Shown here one piece after another: positions 32,604-36,550 of a stretch of DNA of 36,550 bases. Numbering within the stretch: the first letter of the stretch is position 1; each line of letters begins with the position of its first letter. Under the pieces are notes generated by a model. The model saw only the letters and a program-made list of their open reading frames with translations, was not told the DNA's origin and made no database searches. Origin of the DNA: Verrucomicrobiota bacterium (GTDB taxonomy: Bacteria > Verrucomicrobiota > Verrucomicrobiia > Limisphaerales > JAFGQR01); NCBI GenBank assembly GCA_016935555.1, contig JAFGQR010000096.1, forward strand, positions 1 through 36,550. The letters run 5' to 3'. The position numbers were made by a program, and so were the translations under genes.

Positions 32604-35387
32604 TCAGCGGGGGGCGGGGGTGGCGGGCCTGGGAGGCGTGGCGGGGGTGGCGGAGGCGGCGCGGCGGCGTGGGAGCGCGTCGAGATGGACGCGTTCGAGG
32701 GCTTCCATGCGCTGCTGCTTGGCGAGGTAGCGCGCGTATTTCCGCTGCTCCGCCGGGGTCCACACGCTGGCTTCGGCGTAATCGCCGCAATACGGGACCA
32801 GCAAATCGATCCAGCAGGCCAGCTTGTCCAGCTCTTCGCGGTTCAGGACCACCCCGTAATGGCCGCGCGCCAGCAGGGGGAACAACGCGCTGGTGCAGGC
32901 GCCGGCCGCGCAAGGCGGCAGCGGGGTGGGAATCGATTGGGCCCCGATCCAGTTCACCATCCGCCCGTCATACACCCCCCGGAAGGCGCCGCGGGCCCAC
33001 TCGTTCCCGTCCGGTTGCGCCAGGGTCAGATTCAAATAGGCGTCGCTCCACCGGCGCTTGGCCCCGGGGTCGACGGTTTCCTCCGACAGGAGACTGAAGG
33101 CGGGCCGGGCCGGTTCGGGCGCCGCGGCGGCGTCCGGCGGGCCGGGACGGGCGTGCGGTGGCGCGTCGGCGGCGGGGCGGGCGCGGGCCCGCAAGGCGGC
33201 GGCGGGGCTTCGGGTCCAGTCCGGATCGGTTTCGCGGGCGGCGGCGTCTTCGAGCCGGACGATTTCGGGGTGCAAACTGCGGTCGTGGTGGCAGCGGGTG
33301 CAGTGGCGGTCGAGGATGGGTTGGATTTCTTTGGGGAAACTGAAGCCCCGGGGCGGCCCATGGAAGGGGGCCAGCGCCTGGGGACCGCTTTTCAGGGCGA
33401 GGGTGCCGCGGTAGGGGGCGGTGGGGGGAGCGGAGTTTTTGTGTTCGTGGCATCCGACGCAGGACTGGGTTTCGCCGGGTTGCAGGGTGGTCCAGCTGCG
33501 CATGGTTTGGACAGCGTGGCCGTGGGCATCCAGCGCCTGAAAATACAGGGGCGTGCGCGCCGGCACGGCAAAGAACGCCGAGCCGTCCGGGTGGACCCGG
33601 GTGTCGCCGAGCACCACCTTGACGTCCCAGCTCCCGTTGCCGACGGAGACCGGGGTGCTGACCAGCGCGGCGCCGGCGGGACCGGCGTTGCCGTTGTTCC
33701 CGATGCCTGCCGGGCTGAAGGCCAGGGCGACAACGCGCAGTTTGACGACGGTGCCCCGCGGGATGCCGGCGAGGCCGGAGCCGACATGGACATCCTGGAC
33801 GTAGCAGGCGCCGTTGGTTTCGCGGTAGTCGACAACCTGGGGCCATTGCGGGGGCCGGCGGCGGGGGGTGAGGGGCACCGGCTGCTGACACGGCAGGCGG
33901 GGATCGGCCGCCAGCAGCTCGCGGCGCCCATCAACATCCATCCAATAGATGGCAAACGCCGCGTCGTCCCGGTGCTGATTGGCCGGGCTTGGCGGTTCCC
34001 AGCCGCGGGGCGCGTAGGTGACGAGGAACTCGCGCTGGTTGAGGGGGTAGGGATACTGCCAGAGATCGCCGTGTTGCCCGTAGGCGTCGATGCGTTCGGC
34101 CGGGGTAGGGCGCACGGGAGCAACCAGCTGGACGCCCTGGTTCTCGTGGCGGCCCAGGGCGGGATCGATGATGGCCAGTTTGCCGGCCTGGCTGGTGTGA
34201 TGGCCGCACAGGATCGCCATGACCCGCGTCGTGCCGGGGATGCCCCGGGCGTGGGCCATGGTGGTGGGAAACCACGAGTTGTTGCCGTAAAACTCCGTCT
34301 GGCCGGTGCCGTCGGCGTGCATCTGGAAAAGGGCCTGAGGGTAGACCTGCCCCCGGTCATTGTAGTCCCACCGGGTGTAGATGACGCGCCCGTCGTCGAG
34401 CACCTGGGGGAAGACGGTGTGCACCTGGTCGAAGCCCAGGCGGCGAAGATAGCGGCCGTCGGGGTCGCAGGTGTAAAGGTTGCTGACCTCGGTCCACCAG
34501 CAGTCCACGCGTTGCACACAGCGCGTCGAGGCAAACACAATGTCCTCGTCGGGCAGGTAGGCCGGCTCGTAGTCCGCGTGCCCCAGCCCGAACGTCAGCT
34601 GACGCAGCCAGCCCGTCGCGACATGCAGCTCGTAGAGATGGTAGTCGTCGTCATTGAGCGATTTCTTCCACGCGAACAGCACCCGTTGCCCGTCCCACGA
34701 CACCGCCGGATCGCGAATCACCCCCGCCGGATCCGCCAGAAGCGTCCGGACGCGCGCCTCCGGGCCGTCCAGTTCCAGCAGGCACAGTTCCGAGCCCGGC
34801 AGGAAATGGCGTTCGTGCTGGGCGTCCGACTGGCCCTCGGTGTAGGCGAAGAAGGAGGGCCGCGTGGTCCGCCGCTTCGTGAACACCATCCGCGGCGCCG
34901 TCGCCAGCACCGTCTTCAGCCGCATCCGGCGGCGTTCCCGGCAGGCGTCCACATACAGCTCCACCCACGGCCCCTCCCCGTCCGGCACCCGCTTCCGCTC
35001 CAGGGCCTCCCACCGCCGCCGCAGCCGCACGCCCGCCCCGCCCAAACCGGAGAGGATCCGGTCGAGCACCGGCCGCAGGGGAGGAGGCCGGGGGCTGGCG
35101 AACGGTTCGCCCGCCGCGCTGCCGAAGTCCTGTTCCACCCAGTCGCATGGAACGGGAAATTGCTGCCGGCAACCCTCCCAAAAGCCGGCGTCCGGTGCGG
35201 CCGGGGCGTCGGCGGACCCTGCCGGCACTTGGCGGCCCGCGCGCGCCGCCAGCACGGCGGCCGTCCAGCCTGCCGGCGCCACGCCCGGCGGATGCGGGAT
35301 GGCGGCCGGCGCGGCGGCGCCGGCGACGACGAGCGCGAGGAGCGCAGCCCACAGGCGGCCGGGGATGTGGAGGTGACGCGCACGCAT
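32604..35387 (-). CDS. Secreted c-type cytochrome, hydrazine synthase alpha-like
   Basis: A 927-residue exported protein with signal GRLWAALLALVVAGAAAPAA; ATG 35387 gives a normal signal, and an in-frame ATG at 35420 would add 11 residues. The N-terminal half reads like a TolB/WD40-type propeller: LKTVLATAPRMVFTKRRTTR, FLPGSELCLLELDGPEARVR, RQLTFGLGHADYEPAYLPDE and GRVIYTRWDYNDRGQVYPQA. A beta domain follows, then two haem-attachment motifs, CVGCH (643-647, SCVGCHEHKN) and CTRCH (696-700, RHCTRCHHD). This is the layout of the hydrazine synthase alpha family, which is widespread in PVC bacteria that do not make hydrazine. No beta/gamma subunits are adjacent, so I do not propose anammox chemistry. 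Haem loading in the periplasm is expected. The Pro/Ala-rich inserts (720-760 and the C-terminus) are low-complexity linkers. It is convergent with the XRE-cupin gene. Confidence 0.85.
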   Translation of the reverse strand: MRARHLHIPGRLWAALLALVVAGAAAPAAIPHPPGVAPAGWTAAVLAARAGRQVPAGSADAPAAPDAGFWEGCRQQFPVPCDWVEQDFGSAAGEPFASPRPPPLRPVLDRILSGLGGAGVRLRRRWEALERKRVPDGEGPWVELYVDACRERRRMRLKTVLATAPRMVFTKRRTTRPSFFAYTEGQSDAQHERHFLPGSELCLLELDGPEARVRTLLADPAGVIRDPAVSWDGQRVLFAWKKSLNDDDYHLYELHVATGWLRQLTFGLGHADYEPAYLPDEDIVFASTRCVQRVDCWWTEVSNLYTCDPDGRYLRRLGFDQVHTVFPQVLDDGRVIYTRWDYNDRGQVYPQALFQMHADGTGQTEFYGNNSWFPTTMAHARGIPGTTRVMAILCGHHTSQAGKLAIIDPALGRHENQGVQLVAPVRPTPAERIDAYGQHGDLWQYPYPLNQREFLVTYAPRGWEPPSPANQHRDDAAFAIYWMDVDGRRELLAADPRLPCQQPVPLTPRRRPPQWPQVVDYRETNGACYVQDVHVGSGLAGIPRGTVVKLRVVALAFSPAGIGNNGNAGPAGAALVSTPVSVGNGSWDVKVVLGDTRVHPDGSAFFAVPARTPLYFQALDAHGHAVQTMRSWTTLQPGETQSCVGCHEHKNSAPPTAPYRGTLALKSGPQALAPFHGPPRGFSFPKEIQPILDRHCTRCHHDRSLHPEIVRLEDAAARETDPDWTRSPAAALRARARPAADAPPHARPGPPDAAAAPEPARPAFSLLSEETVDPGAKRRWSDAYLNLTLAQPDGNEWARGAFRGVYDGRMVNWIGAQSIPTPLPPCAAGACTSALFPLLARGHYGVVLNREELDKLACWIDLLVPYCGDYAEASVWTPAEQRKYARYLAKQQRMEALERVHLDALPRRRAASATPATPPRPATPAPR

Positions 35388-35764
35388 GCATGAATCGGAC
35401 GGCGCAGACCGGCGCGGCATTCGGTCGGTCCGGCGGGGTGCGCGCGTGGCGGGGTGCGCTGGGAAGGGCCCTGGCCCATCGGGCCTGAGGGGAAGAAAGC
35501 GCGCCGGGCGTTTGTGGGGGAGGCGTGCGCGGCGGCAGGGGCGACTCTTTTTTGCATTCGTGACCGCGATGAGGCTCAGTGCGCCAAGGGGTTGGGCGGC
35601 AGGGCCCGGTGGCCCTGAACTTGCAGTTCGCAGTTCATTCGCACCGGCAATAAACCGATAGCATGAATGGGACGCCAGGAGCCGACAGGCGCCGGGTGTG
35701 CCGTCCCTCCGGGTTAATTTGCTTGCGATGGCAGGCTGGCGGCGACTAAGAAATGTAGTGATCT
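35388..35764. other. Intergenic region between the cytochrome and sigma genes
   Basis: This 377-bp divergent gap must hold both promoters. I see no coding pattern. AT-richer patches at 35549-35562 (CTTTTTTGCATTCG) and 35640-35665 (AATAAACCGATAGCATGAAT) are the likeliest promoter areas. TTCGCA (35628-35633) and AATAAA (35650-35655) are 16 bp apart but match sigma-70 boxes only weakly. Confidence 0.35.
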
Positions 35765-36550
35765 ATGGTCGTGCGACGCGCGAAGACGAAAAAGGCCCGA
35801 CGCGCAGCGAAGCCGCGGACACCACCGCGGCGGAAGGCGCGTGTGTCGAGCCGTCCGACAAAAGCGGCTTCCGCCTCGGATGGCGGGGCGGCTCCGGCGA
35901 AACTGCGGGTGCCGGCATCGGCATCGGCATCGGCGCCGGCGCAGTCGCCGGACACCGAGATGCTGCCGCTGGTGGCGGACCGGGGTCGTGCCTACGATGG
36001 CGACACCGCGATCAAGCTGTATCTGCGCGAGATCGGGCAGGTGGGGTTGCTGACGCCGGAGGAGGAAGTTGATTTGGCGGCGCGGATCAGGAAGGGGGAC
36101 AAGCGGGCGCGGGAGCAGATGATCAAGGCCAACCTGCGTCTGGTGGTGAAGATTGCGCACGACTACGAGGGGTTTGGGCTGCCGTTGCTGGACCTGATCA
36201 GCGAGGGCAACATCGGCCTGATGAAAGCGGTCGAGCGCTTCGATCCTTCCAAGGGTGGCAAGCTCTCCACTTACGGCTCCTGGTGGATCAAGCAGTCCAT
36301 CAAACGCGCCCTGGCCAACCAGTCCAAAACCATCCGCCTCCCGGTGCACCTCGTGGACAAGATCTCCAAAATGCGGCGCCTGGCCATGAAATTGCAGGAG
36401 ACCTTCGGGCGCGAGCCGACCGACGAGGAACTGGCCGAGGAGATGGGCATGTCGTCCACCCGCGTGGCGCAAATGCGCACCGCCGCCATCCGGCCGGCGT
36501 CGCTCGACGCGCCCATCGGCGACGAGGATTCCAACAACTTCTCCGAAATC
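35765..36550 (+). CDS. rpoD: RNA polymerase sigma-70 factor, RpoD/SigA type (cut by window end)
   Basis: The visible 262 codons start MVVRRAKTKKARRAAKPRTP, a lysine/arginine-rich and Ala/Ser-rich lead in place of region 1.1. Region 1.2 is AIKLYLREIGQVGLLTPEEE. Regions 2.1-2.4 follow: ANLRLVVKIAHDYEGFGLPL, LDLISEGNIGLMKAVERFDP, GGKLSTYGSWWIKQSIKRAL and ANQSKTIRLPVHLVDKISK, which include the -10 melting and recognition residues. Region 3 begins at KMRRLAMKLQETFGREPTDE. Region 4 lies beyond the window. It is clearly a primary-type (group 1/2) sigma factor. Whether it is the housekeeping one or an alternative primary-like copy cannot be decided, because the lead is short. A GGCATC hexamer is repeated three times near 35916-35933 (coding Ala-Ser repeats). 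ATG 35765 has no ribosome site. Confidence 0.9.
   Translation, partial: MVVRRAKTKKARRAAKPRTPPRRKARVSSRPTKAASASDGGAAPAKLRVPASASASAPAQSPDTEMLPLVADRGRAYDGDTAIKLYLREIGQVGLLTPEEEVDLAARIRKGDKRAREQMIKANLRLVVKIAHDYEGFGLPLLDLISEGNIGLMKAVERFDPSKGGKLSTYGSWWIKQSIKRALANQSKTIRLPVHLVDKISKMRRLAMKLQETFGREPTDEELAEEMGMSSTRVAQMRTAAIRPASLDAPIGDEDSNNFSEI

Noticed and set aside
32685..35393. A 902-codon plus-strand frame opposite the cytochrome
   Set aside because: Shadow frame; the CxxCH motifs and family likeness lie on the minus strand.
35916..35933. GGCATC tandem hexamers in the sigma gene as a phase-variation tract
   Set aside because: Only three units and in multiples of three bases, so slippage would not shift the frame; it is a simple Ala-Ser repeat.
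1..36550. tRNA, rRNA, riboswitch, phage and origin signals
   Set aside because: I looked for cloverleaf ends, conserved rRNA segments, known riboswitch cores, integrase genes and DnaA-box clusters and found none that I could support.

Overview
The window is a very GC-rich bacterial chromosome segment. Its gene set best fits the PVC superphylum, most likely Verrucomicrobiota. Reasons: a hydrazine-synthase-alpha-like c-type cytochrome, a secreted malectin-domain glycosidase-like protein, several EF-G/sigma/transport paralogues of the kind seen there, and few recognisable Shine-Dalgarno sites. The phylum call is inference, because there is no rRNA or tRNA gene here to confirm it.

Layout. 1-839: a CRISPR array of 12 identical 36-bp repeats that probably continues beyond the left edge; no cas gene is in view. 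863-1173: a broken transposase OrfA remnant lying directly against the last repeat. 1290-2881: cinA and a convergent small ferredoxin gene sharing a hairpin terminator. 3115-7720: an EF-G paralogue, then a NodU/CmcH-type carbamoyltransferase followed by a SxtJ-like membrane protein. 7961-10358: a membrane-anchored 7TMR-HDED-type sensor domain without its usual HD hydrolase, and an alpha/beta hydrolase cut short at the end of the next gene. 10327-12544 (minus): a eukaryote-type HisA and a sugar-porter MFS permease. 12545-13001: non-coding, with a MITE-like inverted-repeat element. 13002-16982: a very large, Ala-rich, single-pass coiled-coil protein with a TPM-like N-terminus. 17159-18736: a POT-family peptide transporter.

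18844-26697 is a minus-strand carbohydrate locus: secreted protein of unknown function, large malectin/glycosidase-like secreted protein, sugar-porter permease and ROK-type kinase. These would release, import and phosphorylate a sugar. A lipoprotein sugar-binding protein (26861-27844) is divergent from it and has no ABC partner nearby.

27980-31716 (minus) is the threonine-to-glycine catabolic pair tdh and kbl with a predicted secreted caspase-fold (clan CD, C25-like) protein gene inserted between them at operon spacing. A divergent XRE-cupin regulator (31937-32545) probably controls it. 32604-35387 (minus) is a secreted cytochrome with a propeller-like N-terminal half and two CxxCH motifs, related to hydrazine synthase alpha. 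The window ends inside a primary-type sigma-70 gene (35765-36550).

The most unusual points are the caspase-like gene inside the tdh-kbl operon, the HDED domain uncoupled from its enzyme, the giant TPM-like coiled-coil protein, the possible new glycosidase, and the CRISPR array with a perfectly palindromic repeat next to a decayed insertion sequence.
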